Part shown: positions 33,289 to 41,715 of the stretch, piece by piece
Numbering within the stretch: the stretch's first letter is position 1
How the letters are laid out: every line of letters begins with the position of its first letter
The notes under the pieces: model-generated
Seen by the model: the letters and a program-made list of their open reading frames with translations, nothing else
What the model was told of the DNA's origin: nothing
Databases searched by the model: none
Translations under genes and position numbers: made by a program
Source: SFEL01 sp963640685
GTDB taxonomy: Bacteria; Bacillota; Clostridia; Christensenellales; CAG-138
Assembly (NCBI GenBank): GCA_963640685.1
Contig: CAVIAA010000010.1
Location: 1-51,875 of the forward strand
Direction of reading: 5' to 3'
Length of the DNA stretch: 51,875 nucleotides

Positions 33289-33322
33289 AAGCCCCGAGGT
33301 ACACCTCGGGGCTTGTTTTTTT
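33289..33322 (+). terminator. Terminator of hsp20
   Basis: Stem AAGCCCCGAGG/CCTCGGGGCTT (33289-33299 with 33304-33314) with a short loop, then GTTTTTTT. It lies between hsp20 and the convergent ATPase gene and may act on both. Confidence 0.85.
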
Positions 33323-33329
33323 GCCTTAT

Positions 33330-35963
33330 TTACTCTTTTTTCTTATCTGCCCCGCGCTGGCAGGCCTTAACGAGCTCCACTATGGGTATCACCAGAACCG
33401 CAAGGCCGAGCGCTATGCCGTACTCATCCCAGCCAACTGGGGTGAAGCCGAACAGATCGGCTATCGCAGGCACCTCAAGAACCAGGGTCGTTATGACCAG
33501 CGCGCCTATCATCGCGCCCCAGAGTATTTTATTGTGCCCCGGCAGGCTGAAAACGCTCTGCCGCTGCGAGCGCATATTGAAGCTGTGGAATATTTCGCAC
33601 ATATTCATGGTAAGGAACGCCATGGTCATGCCGTGCGGCGATACGCCCACGGGCATTTCAAAGTGACCGACCTCCATACAGTGACCTATGATGTACGAGG
33701 TAATGGTTATAACCGTTATCAGCAGACCCTGATACGCGATATCCACGCCGAGGCCGCCGGAGAATATGGTATCGTGGCTGTCCCTCGGCGGGCGGTGCAT
33801 GGTGTTTGGCTCTGCGGGCTCGAGGCCGAGGGCAAGCGCCGGGAAGCAATCGGTTATCAGGTTGATAAAGAGCAGATGCACGGGGCTCAGCAGAGTAAAG
33901 CCAAGCAGCGTTGCAAAGAACACGCCCAGCACCTCGCTCATATTGCTTGCAAGCAGGAACTGTATAGTCTTGCGGATATTGTCGTATATTCTCCTGCCCT
34001 CATCTACTGCCGAAACTATAGTTGCAAAGTTATCGTCGGAAAGCACCATATCCGCAACATTTTTGGTAACATCGGTGCCGGTTATGCCCATGCCGACGCC
34101 TATATCTGCGGATTTGATGCTCGGTGCATCGTTCACTCCGTCGCCGGTCATTGCGGTTATCGCGCCCTTGCGCCGCCATGCGGACACTATACGCACCTTA
34201 TGCTCCGGCTGTACCCTTGCGTATACGCCGCACTTGTCTATTACCTCGTCCAGCTCCTCATCGCTGAGCCTGTTCAGCTCCTTGCCCTCCATCGCCTCGG
34301 AAGCATCGTCTATTATTCCGAGCTCCTTTGCTATCGCAACGGCTGTGTCCTTGTGGTCGCCGGTTATCATTACGGGGCGTATGCCCGCGGCGCGGCATTC
34401 CTCGACCGCAGCACGAACCTCCGGGCGGACGGGGTCTATCATGCCTACAAGGCCAATAAAGGTTAGCTGCTGCTCAAGGTTTGCAGGCTCGGTGTTCTCC
34501 GGCATGCCGACCCAGCGGCGCTCCGCCGCCGCAAGCACCCTAAGCGCCTTTTCCGCCATGCGGTGGTTATCAGCAAGTATCTCACTGCGCATTTGCTCGG
34601 TCATGGGCAACACCTTGCCGTTTTCAATGTAGTAATCACAGCGGGCGAGCACCTCGTCCGGCGCACCCTTTGTGTACTGAATGACGCTGCCGTCCTTGCT
34701 GTGCAGCGTGGACATCATCTTTCTTGAGGAATCAAACGGAGCCTCGCCTATACGGGGCTGCGTCTTTTCCAGTTCCCGCTTATCGCAGCCGCTTAGCGCA
34801 CCGAAATTCACAAGGGCAGCCTCGGTAGGCTCACCCTGCGCGCCCTCCTCGGTCAGCTCCGCATCGTTGCAGAGGGACATTGCGGTTGCAAGCAGCTCTG
34901 TGGATCCCGTATGCTCGACGACAGTCATCCTGTTCTGGGTGAGTGTGCCGGTCTTATCAGAACATATGACCTGCGTGCAGCCCAGCGTTTCCACGGCGGT
35001 AAGCCTGCGGATCACGGCATGGCGCTTGCTCATATTAGTCACGCCTATTGAAAGAACGACGGTAACAACGGTCGCAAGCCCCTCCGGTATCGCCGCGACT
35101 GCAAGGGATACGGCCACCATAAAGTTGTCCAGTATCGATTCCGCAGTGAACTGCCCGTCCATTATGAGGTCAAATACGAATATAAACACGCAAATGCCGA
35201 GCACCAGCTTGGAAAGGGTATTGCTGAGCTGGCTCAGCTTGCGCTGAAGCGGGGTCTCCTCCTGCTCCGTCTGCGCCAGCACATCGGCTATTTTGCCCAT
35301 CTCGGTGTCCATGCCGGTCGAGGTAACAACGGCGCGCCCGCGGCCGTATACGACGGTTGAGCCCATGTAGCACATATTCTTCCTGTCGCCCAGCGGCACG
35401 TCGCTGCCGAATATCGCTTCGACTGCCTTGTTTACCGGAACGCTCTCGCCGGTCAGCGCGGCCTCCTCTATTTTGAGCGAGGCGCTTTCCAGCAGCCTTC
35501 CGTCCGCAGGCACGGCATCTCCCGCCTCCAGCACAACTATATCGCCCGGAACGAGCTGGCTGCTTTCAACTATCTTCAGCCTTCCGTCGCGCATGACCTT
35601 GCACTTTGCCGCGGTCATCGTCTGCAGCGCTTCTATCGCCGCCTCCGCCTTGCTCTCCTGTATAACGCCCAGCACGGCATTGAGCAGCACCACGATGAGT
35701 ATTATAAATACCTCTGCAAAGCTCTCGCCGGATATGGCGTTGGTTATGGCCGATACGCCTGCCGCCGCAAGGAGGATAAGCAGCATCGGGTCCTTTATCT
35801 GCTGAATGAACCTTTGCAGCAGCGTCACCTTTGGCGCCTCGCGCAGCTTGTTCTGTCCGTATCTGCCGAGCCGCTCCGCCGCCTCCTGCTCGGATAGACC
35901 CTTCAGTGAGGTATCCAGTTCCTTTAATACCTCTTCCGTCGTTCTCTGGTACGTTTCGCTCAT
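33330..35963 (-). CDS. P-type ATPase, Ca2+ (SERCA/PMCA-like) type, likely Mn2+/Ca2+ exporter
   Basis: 877 residues. Landmarks: cation-ATPase N domain (about 1-70), actuator with TGES (ALTGESVPV), phosphorylation site DKTGTLT with Asp near 333, and hinge TGDGVNDAPS. Metal ligands are in TM4 (VAAIPEGLAT) and TM6 (NLITDCFPALALG), as in type II Ca2+ pumps. The upstream yybP-ykoY Mn2+ riboswitch argues for a role in manganese export. Start ATG 35963 has AGGAGCG upstream; a longer frame to 36026 is not supported. The C-terminus ends in a basic tail. Confidence 0.93.
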   Translation of the reverse strand: MSETYQRTTEEVLKELDTSLKGLSEQEAAERLGRYGQNKLREAPKVTLLQRFIQQIKDPMLLILLAAAGVSAITNAISGESFAEVFIILIVVLLNAVLGVIQESKAEAAIEALQTMTAAKCKVMRDGRLKIVESSQLVPGDIVVLEAGDAVPADGRLLESASLKIEEAALTGESVPVNKAVEAIFGSDVPLGDRKNMCYMGSTVVYGRGRAVVTSTGMDTEMGKIADVLAQTEQEETPLQRKLSQLSNTLSKLVLGICVFIFVFDLIMDGQFTAESILDNFMVAVSLAVAAIPEGLATVVTVVLSIGVTNMSKRHAVIRRLTAVETLGCTQVICSDKTGTLTQNRMTVVEHTGSTELLATAMSLCNDAELTEEGAQGEPTEAALVNFGALSGCDKRELEKTQPRIGEAPFDSSRKMMSTLHSKDGSVIQYTKGAPDEVLARCDYYIENGKVLPMTEQMRSEILADNHRMAEKALRVLAAAERRWVGMPENTEPANLEQQLTFIGLVGMIDPVRPEVRAAVEECRAAGIRPVMITGDHKDTAVAIAKELGIIDDASEAMEGKELNRLSDEELDEVIDKCGVYARVQPEHKVRIVSAWRRKGAITAMTGDGVNDAPSIKSADIGVGMGITGTDVTKNVADMVLSDDNFATIVSAVDEGRRIYDNIRKTIQFLLASNMSEVLGVFFATLLGFTLLSPVHLLFINLITDCFPALALGLEPAEPNTMHRPPRDSHDTIFSGGLGVDIAYQGLLITVITITSYIIGHCMEVGHFEMPVGVSPHGMTMAFLTMNMCEIFHSFNMRSQRQSVFSLPGHNKILWGAMIGALVITTLVLEVPAIADLFGFTPVGWDEYGIALGLAVLVIPIVELVKACQRGADKKKE

Positions 35964-36000
35964 TGAATGAATACGCTCCTTTGTCCTTTGATGTGCGATA

Positions 36001-36040
36001 AAAATAAAAAACCCACGCGCAAGCACACAGCTTACGCATG
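36001..36040 (-). terminator. Riboswitch-controlled terminator
   Basis: Minus strand: 11-bp stem CATGCGTAAGC/GCTTGCGCGTG (36030-36040 with 36014-36024), a TGTGT loop, then GGTTTTTTATTTTT. Its 5' arm is the 3' strand of riboswitch P1, so the two structures exclude each other. Confidence 0.85.
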
Positions 36041-36141
36041 AGTCTCATTCTTTAAAAGCAGCCCGGGCGAACGGATCGCCGTACTGACGCAACTGCCTCG
36101 CAAAGCCGCGCTTTGCGGAATTACTCCCTCAGGCAAAAGCA
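36030..36141 (-). promoter_or_regulatory. yybP-ykoY manganese riboswitch
   Basis: On the minus strand the aptamer has the yybP-ykoY landmarks: a long P1 ending TGAG/CTCA, loop GGGAGTAA, hairpin GCAAAGC-GCG-GCTTTGC, P3 GCAGTT/GGCTGC, the inner GCGTCAGTACGG and CCCGG core, and the AATGAGA side of the L3 loop before P1 closes. P1 extends as GCTTTTGCCTGAG with CTCATGCGTAAGC, with only two mismatches. These RNAs bind Mn2+ and Ca2+. The expression platform is a terminator (36001-36040) sharing the P1 3' strand, so metal binding should allow read-through into the ATPase gene (an ON switch). Confidence 0.92.
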
Positions 36142-36168
36142 TTGAATATCCTCAACACTGTCCGAATA

Positions 36169-36197
36169 TGATACCCGCGGCGGCGAATTTTGTCAAG
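36169..36197 (-). promoter_or_regulatory. Promoter of the riboswitch-ATPase transcript
   Basis: Minus strand: -35 TTGACA (36192-36197, consensus), 17-bp spacer, -10 TATCAT (36169-36174). Transcription would start near 36162, about 20 nt before the aptamer. Confidence 0.85.
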
Positions 36198-36264
36198 CGG
36201 TTTGTTTGCCCTCCCTCCTGTAAAACCGCACAAATTATTTTATATGTACCGCACCGCGATTTAA

Positions 36265-36285
36265 TGGTATACTGACACCAGTATA
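36265..36285 (+). promoter_or_regulatory. Sugar ABC operon promoter with operator-like inverted repeat
   Basis: Plus strand extended -10: TGG then TATACT (36265-36273). A perfect inverted repeat TATACTG-ACAC-CAGTATA (36268-36285) overlaps the -10 and the likely start site, a typical repressor-binding position. The -35 region is poor. No regulator gene is adjacent. Confidence 0.55.
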
Positions 36286-36318
36286 TCAATTCTGTCATTT
36301 TGGGGAGCAGCTTCAGCA

Positions 36319-37413
36319 ATGAAAGTGGTACTTAAGGATCTTACAAAAAAATTCCCGGGGCAGGGCAAGGGTGCACCGGATGTTATCGCCGTTAATAACT
36401 TCAACGTTGAAATACCAGACGGGAAGCTCATTGGGCTTCTGGGTCCCTCCGGCTGCGGCAAGAGCACTGCGCTCAACCTCATATCCGGCCTGCTCTCGCC
36501 GACCAGCGGACGCATTTTCTTCGGAGATGACGACGTTACCGACCTGCCGCCGGAAAACCGCGGCGTTGGGCTGGTATTTCAGAATTACGCGCTCTACCCC
36601 CACCTTACCGCAAGGCAGAACATACTCTTCCCGCTGCAAAACCTGAAGGGCAAGGATAAACTGCCCAAGGAGGAAATGCTCAAAAGAGCATATGAGGCGG
36701 CAAAGCTTGTTCAGATAGACGGCCTTATGGAGCGCAAGCCAAAGGCGCTCTCCGGCGGGCAGCAGCAGCGGGTGGCGATAGCGCGGGCGCTCGTTAAGAT
36801 GCCGCGCGTACTGCTGCTGGACGAACCGCTTTCCAACCTCGATGCGCGGCTGCGCCTTCAGACCCGCGAGGAGCTGCGGCGAATACAGCAGGAGACAGGC
36901 ATAACCACCATATTCGTGACCCACGACCAAGAGGAAGCCATGAGCATATCGGATATGATAATAGTCATGGAATCCGGCGTCATACAGCAGACAGGCAAGC
37001 CGCAGGAGGTATACGATGACCCGGTGAATATGTTCGTTGCAAAGTTCCTCGGCACCCCGCCGATAAACATATTCCGCGGCAAGGTCTCAGGCGGCCGGCT
37101 CTTTATGGGCAGCGACTGCGCGCTCTCGGTAAACGGCGCACCGGACGGCGAGCTTTTCGCCGGCATCCGTCCCGAGGGGCTTATACCCGACTCCGCCGGC
37201 TCGCTTTACTGCGGCTTCAGGCGCGTTGAGGTAATGGGGCGTGACACCAGCGTAATATTCACCCACCCGAGCGCCTGCGCGGATTCCGCCCGCGCGATAG
37301 TAAGCTCCTCCGGCAGCATTGACGGCTCCTCCGGCAGCATTCGCTTTTCGCTCAGGCCGGATAAGGTTTTTCTCTTTAGCAGCGACGGTACACGCATAGG
37401 CTTTGAGGTATAA
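36319..37413 (+). CDS. Carbohydrate ABC importer ATPase (UgpC/MsmK type)
   Basis: Energises sugar uptake by the two permeases encoded next. 364 residues: Walker A GPSGCGKST (42-50), Q-loop VFQNYALYP, signature LSGGQQQR, Walker B LLLDEPLSNLDA, switch His in FVTHDQEEA. The C-terminal TOBE-like regulatory domain (about 240-364) contains a near-repeat SSSGSID/SSGSIRF. Starts with GGGGAGCAGC upstream of ATG 36319. It lies 2 nt before the first permease, so the genes form one operon. The ATPase lies first in the operon. Confidence 0.94.
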   Translation: MKVVLKDLTKKFPGQGKGAPDVIAVNNFNVEIPDGKLIGLLGPSGCGKSTALNLISGLLSPTSGRIFFGDDDVTDLPPENRGVGLVFQNYALYPHLTARQNILFPLQNLKGKDKLPKEEMLKRAYEAAKLVQIDGLMERKPKALSGGQQQRVAIARALVKMPRVLLLDEPLSNLDARLRLQTREELRRIQQETGITTIFVTHDQEEAMSISDMIIVMESGVIQQTGKPQEVYDDPVNMFVAKFLGTPPINIFRGKVSGGRLFMGSDCALSVNGAPDGELFAGIRPEGLIPDSAGSLYCGFRRVEVMGRDTSVIFTHPSACADSARAIVSSSGSIDGSSGSIRFSLRPDKVFLFSSDGTRIGFEV

Positions 37414-37415
37414 TT

Positions 37416-38306
37416 ATGGAAAAAAATAGCGCAAAGGGCTGGCTCTACCTGCTGCCCGCCATACTGTTCCTCGGAGCTTTTATGGTATACCCCCTTATAG
37501 ATGTATTCGTATACTCCTTTGAGGAGGGCTATAACTCCGCCTCGCAGACCTTCTTCGGCATCGGGCTGTACAACTATTCCTATGTCCTGCGCGATCCGTA
37601 TTTCATTCAGGCGCTAAAGAACACCTTCATTCTGGTGATCATAACCGTTCCCGTTTCAACGGGGCTTGCGCTGCTGATATCCGCAGCATTGAGCTCCGTA
37701 AAGAAGCTGCGAAACCTTTTTCAAACCGTGTATTTTCTCCCATACGTCACCAACACGCTGGCCGTTGGGCTGGTATTCATGATACTCTTCAAAAAAACCG
37801 CCTACACCGACGGCCTCGCAAACCTTATATTGGGCTGGTTCGGCCTGACCCCTGTGGATTTTATAAGCGGGCCGTACTGGGCAAGGATGTTTGTGCTGTG
37901 CTTTTACACCGTGTGGACGGTAATGCCGTTCAAGATACTGATACTGACGAGCGCTCTGGCCTCGGTTGACCAAAGCTACTACAACGCTGCGAGGATCGAC
38001 GGTACATCAACGCTGCGCATATTCACCAGAATAACTCTGCCGCTCATCTCCCCTATGATATTCTACCTCGTGATAACCGGCTTTATCGGCGCGTTTAAGG
38101 CCTACAACGACGCGGTCGCCCTTTTTGGTGCCGACCTTAACGCTGCTGGCATGAATACGCTTGTCGGCTACATATACGATATGCTCTACGGCAACAGCGG
38201 CGGCTACCCCTCCTTTGCCTCCGCCGCGGCTGTGATACTCTTTGCGATAGTGCTCACGATAACCTGCATCAACCTCATCGTAAGCAAGCAGCACGTTCAT
38301 TATTGA
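37416..38306 (+). CDS. Sugar ABC transporter permease (MalF/UgpA type)
   Basis: 296 residues with about six transmembrane helices. The cytoplasmic EAA loop that contacts the ATPase is AARIDGTSTLRIFTRITLPL (about 193-212). It stands in the standard order ATPase, permease, permease, binding protein. The start has GAGG about 8 nt upstream. Its stop TGA overlaps the next start as TGATG. Confidence 0.94.
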   Translation: MEKNSAKGWLYLLPAILFLGAFMVYPLIDVFVYSFEEGYNSASQTFFGIGLYNYSYVLRDPYFIQALKNTFILVIITVPVSTGLALLISAALSSVKKLRNLFQTVYFLPYVTNTLAVGLVFMILFKKTAYTDGLANLILGWFGLTPVDFISGPYWARMFVLCFYTVWTVMPFKILILTSALASVDQSYYNAARIDGTSTLRIFTRITLPLISPMIFYLVITGFIGAFKAYNDAVALFGADLNAAGMNTLVGYIYDMLYGNSGGYPSFASAAAVILFAIVLTITCINLIVSKQHVHY

Positions 38307-39193
38307 TGGAGTTCAACATGGAAAAGCATACCGACTACGCTAAAATAGAAAAACAGCTAAGGCTCAAGAGCAGCATACGGAGCACGCTGGTGCATATACT
38401 GCTCTCCGTTTGGGCGCTCATAGTGCTGTTCCCGTTTTACTGGATGGTGCTGTCCTCTCTTAAAAGCTACAGCGCGTATAATTCCGAGTACATACCGCAG
38501 TTTTTCACCCTTTCGCCAACGCTGCAAAACTATGCGGACGCATTCAGCGAGGTTCCGCTCGGCAGATATTTCGCGAATACGCTCGTCTTTACCGTGATCA
38601 CCACCCTGCTCATGCTCGTCGTCATAACCCTCGCCGCCTTCGCCTTTGCAAGGCTGGAATTTCGCGGCAAGCGACTCACCTTTGCGCTGCTGCTTTCGCT
38701 TATGATGATACCCAACGAGCTTGTGATCATCACAAATTTCGTTACCATAACCGAGCTTGGGCTCAGAAACACCTTTACCGGGCTCATACTTCCCTCCGTC
38801 ACCTCGGTATTCTATATCTATCTGCTTAAGGAAAACTTTGCTCAGATACCAAACGAGCTGTATTACGCCGCAAAGGTAGACGGCACATCGGATTTCAGAT
38901 ACCTTACGAGGGTGATGATACCCATATGCAGCCCGACCATGATAACGATAGTCATACTCAAGGTAATAGAATGCTGGAACGCCTACGCTTGGCCGCGTCT
39001 CATAACGGATGACGAGAATTATTTCCTCGTTTCAAACGGCATACAGGCGATACGCGAGGGCGGCTTTGGGCGGGAAAACATACCAGCTATGATGGCGGCG
39101 GTGGTAGTCATATCTCTGCCGCTGATTGTCCTGTTTCTGATATTCCGCAACAGAATAATGGATGGCGTATCCAGAGGAGGTACAAAGGGTTAG
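38306..39193 (+). CDS. Sugar ABC transporter permease (MalG/UgpE type)
   Basis: About 295 residues with six transmembrane helices and the EAA loop AAKVDGTSDFRYLTRVMIPI. It pairs with the upstream permease to form the membrane channel. ATG 38306 overlaps the previous stop (TGATG); ATG 38318 is a possible alternative. It ends 2 nt before the binding-protein start. Confidence 0.94.
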   Translation: MEFNMEKHTDYAKIEKQLRLKSSIRSTLVHILLSVWALIVLFPFYWMVLSSLKSYSAYNSEYIPQFFTLSPTLQNYADAFSEVPLGRYFANTLVFTVITTLLMLVVITLAAFAFARLEFRGKRLTFALLLSLMMIPNELVIITNFVTITELGLRNTFTGLILPSVTSVFYIYLLKENFAQIPNELYYAAKVDGTSDFRYLTRVMIPICSPTMITIVILKVIECWNAYAWPRLITDDENYFLVSNGIQAIREGGFGRENIPAMMAAVVVISLPLIVLFLIFRNRIMDGVSRGGTKG

Positions 39194-39194
39194 C

Positions 39195-40796
39195 ATGAAG
39201 AAAAGAATTATATGTCTGCTGCTTTGCGCCGCCCTTGCGGCCTGCCTGCTCTCCGGCTGCCACGGTTCAAGAGGGCTGAAGGCGTTTTCCATGCCGGAGG
39301 GCTTTGACAGTTCAAAGAGATATGAGCTGACCTTCTGGGCAAAGAACGACACAAACAAGACGCAGACTGCGATATACGAAAAGGCAATTGCGGACTTTCA
39401 GGCGCTTTACCCGAATATAAGCGTCAATTTGCGCCTGTATACCGACTACGGCAAGATATACAACGACGTAATAACCAACATCGCCACGAACACCACCCCG
39501 AATATCTGCATAACCTACCCTGACCACATTGCAACTTACCTGACCGGTACTAACATCGTCGCCCCGCTGGATGAGCTGCTTTACCACCCGGAATACGGCC
39601 TTGGCGGAAGCGAGGTGCGCTTCGCCTCCCCGTCCGCCGATGAGATAATTTCAAAGTACCTCAATGAATGCCGTTTTTCCGGCCACTGCTACGCGCTGCC
39701 GTTTATGCGTTCAACAGAGGCCTGCTATGTAAACAAGACCTACCTCGAGGCAATGGGCTATACCCTGCCGGAAACGCTGACATGGGACTTTGTATGGGAG
39801 GCCGCCGATGCCGCGACAAGGAAAAACGCCGACGGCACGTATGCCGTAAACGGGCAGAAGGTGATGATACCCTTCATATATAAATCTACCGACAATATGA
39901 TGATACAGCTCCTTCGTCAATACGGCGGCGGCTATTCAACCGACGAGGGCGAGGTGCTGATCTTTAACGATACTACGCGGGAGCTGCTGTATACTATCGC
40001 CGCCCACGCCAAGACCGGCGCCTTTTCAACCTTTAAAATATCCAGCTATCCCGCCAATTTTTTGAACGCCGGCCAGTGCATATTCGCAATAGACTCGACC
40101 GCCGGCGCAACATGGATGGGCACCGACGCCCCGCTTTCGGATATAAGCCCGGATAAGCTGGTTGAGTTTGAAACGGCGGTAATGACCGTTCCGCAGCTCG
40201 ACCCGGAGCACCCGCAGATGATATCTCAAGGGCCCTCCGTCTGCATATTCAACAAGAGCGACCCGCAGGAGATACTTGCTTCCTGGCTGTTTGTGCAGTA
40301 TCTGCTCACGGACGAGGTCCAGTCGGCATATTCCGAGACCGAGGGCTATGTTCCCGTTACCCGCAGCGCGCAGCAATCGGCCGGATACCTCGATTATCTC
40401 TCCCGAGAAGGGCAGGACAGCGAGCATTACGACATAAAGATCAAGGCTGCAAAGCTGCTGCTTGCAAACGTTGAGAATACATTTGTGACGCCGGTATACA
40501 ACGGCTCCGCCTCGCTTCGCGATGCGGCAGGGCAGCTAATTGAAAGCGTTACCAAGTCCGTCCGCCGAAAGGAAACGGTAAACGATGCGTATATGGACGC
40601 GCTCTTCGAGGACGTTGCCGCCCTGTACCGGCTGAACGGCACCGGGCGGCAGGGTGTCCTTCTGGAAAATGCGGAAAGCTCCGAACCGCTGCCCGCCGCC
40701 TCACGGGCGCTGCTCTGCTCCCTCGCCGCAGCTTGGGCGCTTATTGTAACATACTATATACGCACCGCAATAAAAAAGCACCGCAAAGGCGTTTGA
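39195..40796 (+). CDS. Extracellular sugar-binding lipoprotein (family 1)
   Basis: 533 residues. A lipoprotein signal with lipobox LLSGC is followed by the family-1 binding fold (YELTFWAKNDTNK, NICITYPDHIATYL, YALPFMRSTEACYVNK, SQGPSVCIFNKSDPQ). Long for this family because of a C-terminal extension that ends in a second transmembrane helix (about 503-523) and a basic tail (IKKHRKGV). Binding proteins normally have only the N-terminal lipid. The sugar is unknown; ATPase and UgpB-like features hint at a glycerol phosphate or oligosaccharide system. Confidence 0.93.
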   Translation: MKKRIICLLLCAALAACLLSGCHGSRGLKAFSMPEGFDSSKRYELTFWAKNDTNKTQTAIYEKAIADFQALYPNISVNLRLYTDYGKIYNDVITNIATNTTPNICITYPDHIATYLTGTNIVAPLDELLYHPEYGLGGSEVRFASPSADEIISKYLNECRFSGHCYALPFMRSTEACYVNKTYLEAMGYTLPETLTWDFVWEAADAATRKNADGTYAVNGQKVMIPFIYKSTDNMMIQLLRQYGGGYSTDEGEVLIFNDTTRELLYTIAAHAKTGAFSTFKISSYPANFLNAGQCIFAIDSTAGATWMGTDAPLSDISPDKLVEFETAVMTVPQLDPEHPQMISQGPSVCIFNKSDPQEILASWLFVQYLLTDEVQSAYSETEGYVPVTRSAQQSAGYLDYLSREGQDSEHYDIKIKAAKLLLANVENTFVTPVYNGSASLRDAAGQLIESVTKSVRRKETVNDAYMDALFEDVAALYRLNGTGRQGVLLENAESSEPLPAASRALLCSLAAAWALIVTYYIRTAIKKHRKGV

Positions 40797-40821
40797 TATA
40801 GGCATCGTTTTGTTGTATAAT
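40793..40821 (+). promoter_or_regulatory. Promoter of the OB-like lipoprotein gene
   Basis: -35 TTGATA (40793-40798), 17-bp spacer, -10 TATAAT (40816-40821). The -35 box overlaps the stop codon of the sugar-binding lipoprotein gene, so the next gene is independently expressed. Confidence 0.7.
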
Positions 40822-40836
40822 CAATGGCGTAATAAA

Positions 40837-40857
40837 GCCGCTCCCAAACGGGGCGGC
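40837..40857 (+). other. 5' UTR hairpin before the OB-like lipoprotein
   Basis: Stem GCCGCTCC/GGGGCGGC (one G-U pair; 40837-40844 with 40850-40857), loop CAAAC. It sits between the promoter and the SD (AAAGGAG) and has no T run, so it is not a terminator. Such 5' hairpins can stabilise mRNA. Confidence 0.55.
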
Positions 40858-40878
40858 AAAATAAAAGGAGAAAAAACA

Positions 40879-41634
40879 ATGAAAAAGCTCATAGCAACGC
40901 TGCTCCTCATCTGCATGGCGCTGGCCTTTGCCGGCTGCGCACAGAAGGCTCCCGAGGCCGAAGCCGCTACCGAAGCCACCGAGACCGAGTCCCCCGAGAT
41001 AGAAGTCTTTGAGGAGGATGTAAAATCCGAGGGCGTGATGACCTACGCCGAATACATGGCTGCCGATATGGACGCTCAGGTAGTCGTTGAGACCTACGTT
41101 CAGGCCAAGCAGTCCTGGTGGGAGGACAAGGCTACTCTCTACACTCAGGATCATGACGGCGCATACTTCATTTACGAAGCCGCCTGCTCCGAGGAGGACT
41201 ATGAAAAGCTGGTTCCCGGAACAAAGCTCAAGATTACCGGCTACAAGTCCGAATGGTCCGGCGAGATCGAGATAATCGACGCCACCTTCGAGATCGAGGA
41301 TGGCAGCTATATTGCCACCCCCATTGACGCAACAGATCTGCTCGATCAGGATGACCTCATTGACCTCCAGAACCAGCTCGTCTCCTTCAAGGGGCTTACC
41401 GTTGAAAAGATCGCCTACAAAAACGACCAGCCTGGCGACGACATCTATGTCACCTTCGGCCTTAACGGCGCTTCCTACGATTTCTGCGTTGAAGCATACC
41501 TCACCGGCCCCGATTCCGAGGTCTATACCACCGTTGGCACCCTCAATGAGGGCGATGTCGTTGACGTTGTGGGCTTTCTCTACTGGTACGAGGGCGTAAA
41601 TACCCACATAACGGGGATAAACCTCGCGCAGTAA
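40879..41634 (+). CDS. Lipoprotein with OB-like domains, function unknown
   Basis: 251 residues: lipobox AFAGC, an acidic Glu/Ala/Thr linker, then two similar beta-rich stretches (about 60-150 and 150-250) with a G-T-K-L-K-I-T-G and G-D-V-V-D-V-V-G type turn that fits an OB fold. Codon third positions are strongly C-biased, more than in the neighbours, consistent with high expression. It has its own promoter, a 5' UTR hairpin and a good SD. The role is unknown; extracytoplasmic ligand binding is possible. Confidence 0.85.
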   Translation: MKKLIATLLLICMALAFAGCAQKAPEAEAATEATETESPEIEVFEEDVKSEGVMTYAEYMAADMDAQVVVETYVQAKQSWWEDKATLYTQDHDGAYFIYEAACSEEDYEKLVPGTKLKITGYKSEWSGEIEIIDATFEIEDGSYIATPIDATDLLDQDDLIDLQNQLVSFKGLTVEKIAYKNDQPGDDIYVTFGLNGASYDFCVEAYLTGPDSEVYTTVGTLNEGDVVDVVGFLYWYEGVNTHITGINLAQ

Positions 41635-41647
41635 CACCAGCCGCAGG

Positions 41648-41674
41648 CAGGGCTCCGCACGGGAGCCCTGTTTT
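41648..41674 (+). terminator. Terminator of the OB-like lipoprotein
   Basis: Nine-bp stem CAGGGCTCC/GGAGCCCTG (41648-41656 with 41662-41670), then TTTT. Confidence 0.85.
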
Positions 41675-41679
41675 AGTGC

Positions 41680-41715
41680 AAAAAGCAAGGGCTCCATTTT
41701 GGAGCCCTGTTTTTC
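41680..41715. terminator. Second terminator with identical stem
   Basis: Eight-bp stem AGGGCTCC/GGAGCCCT (41688-41695 with 41701-41708) with ATTTT loop. On the plus strand GTTTTTCTT follows; on the minus strand TTGCTTTTT follows, one base past the LCP gene stop (41716). The stem matches that of the hairpin 40 bp to the left. Confidence 0.85.
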
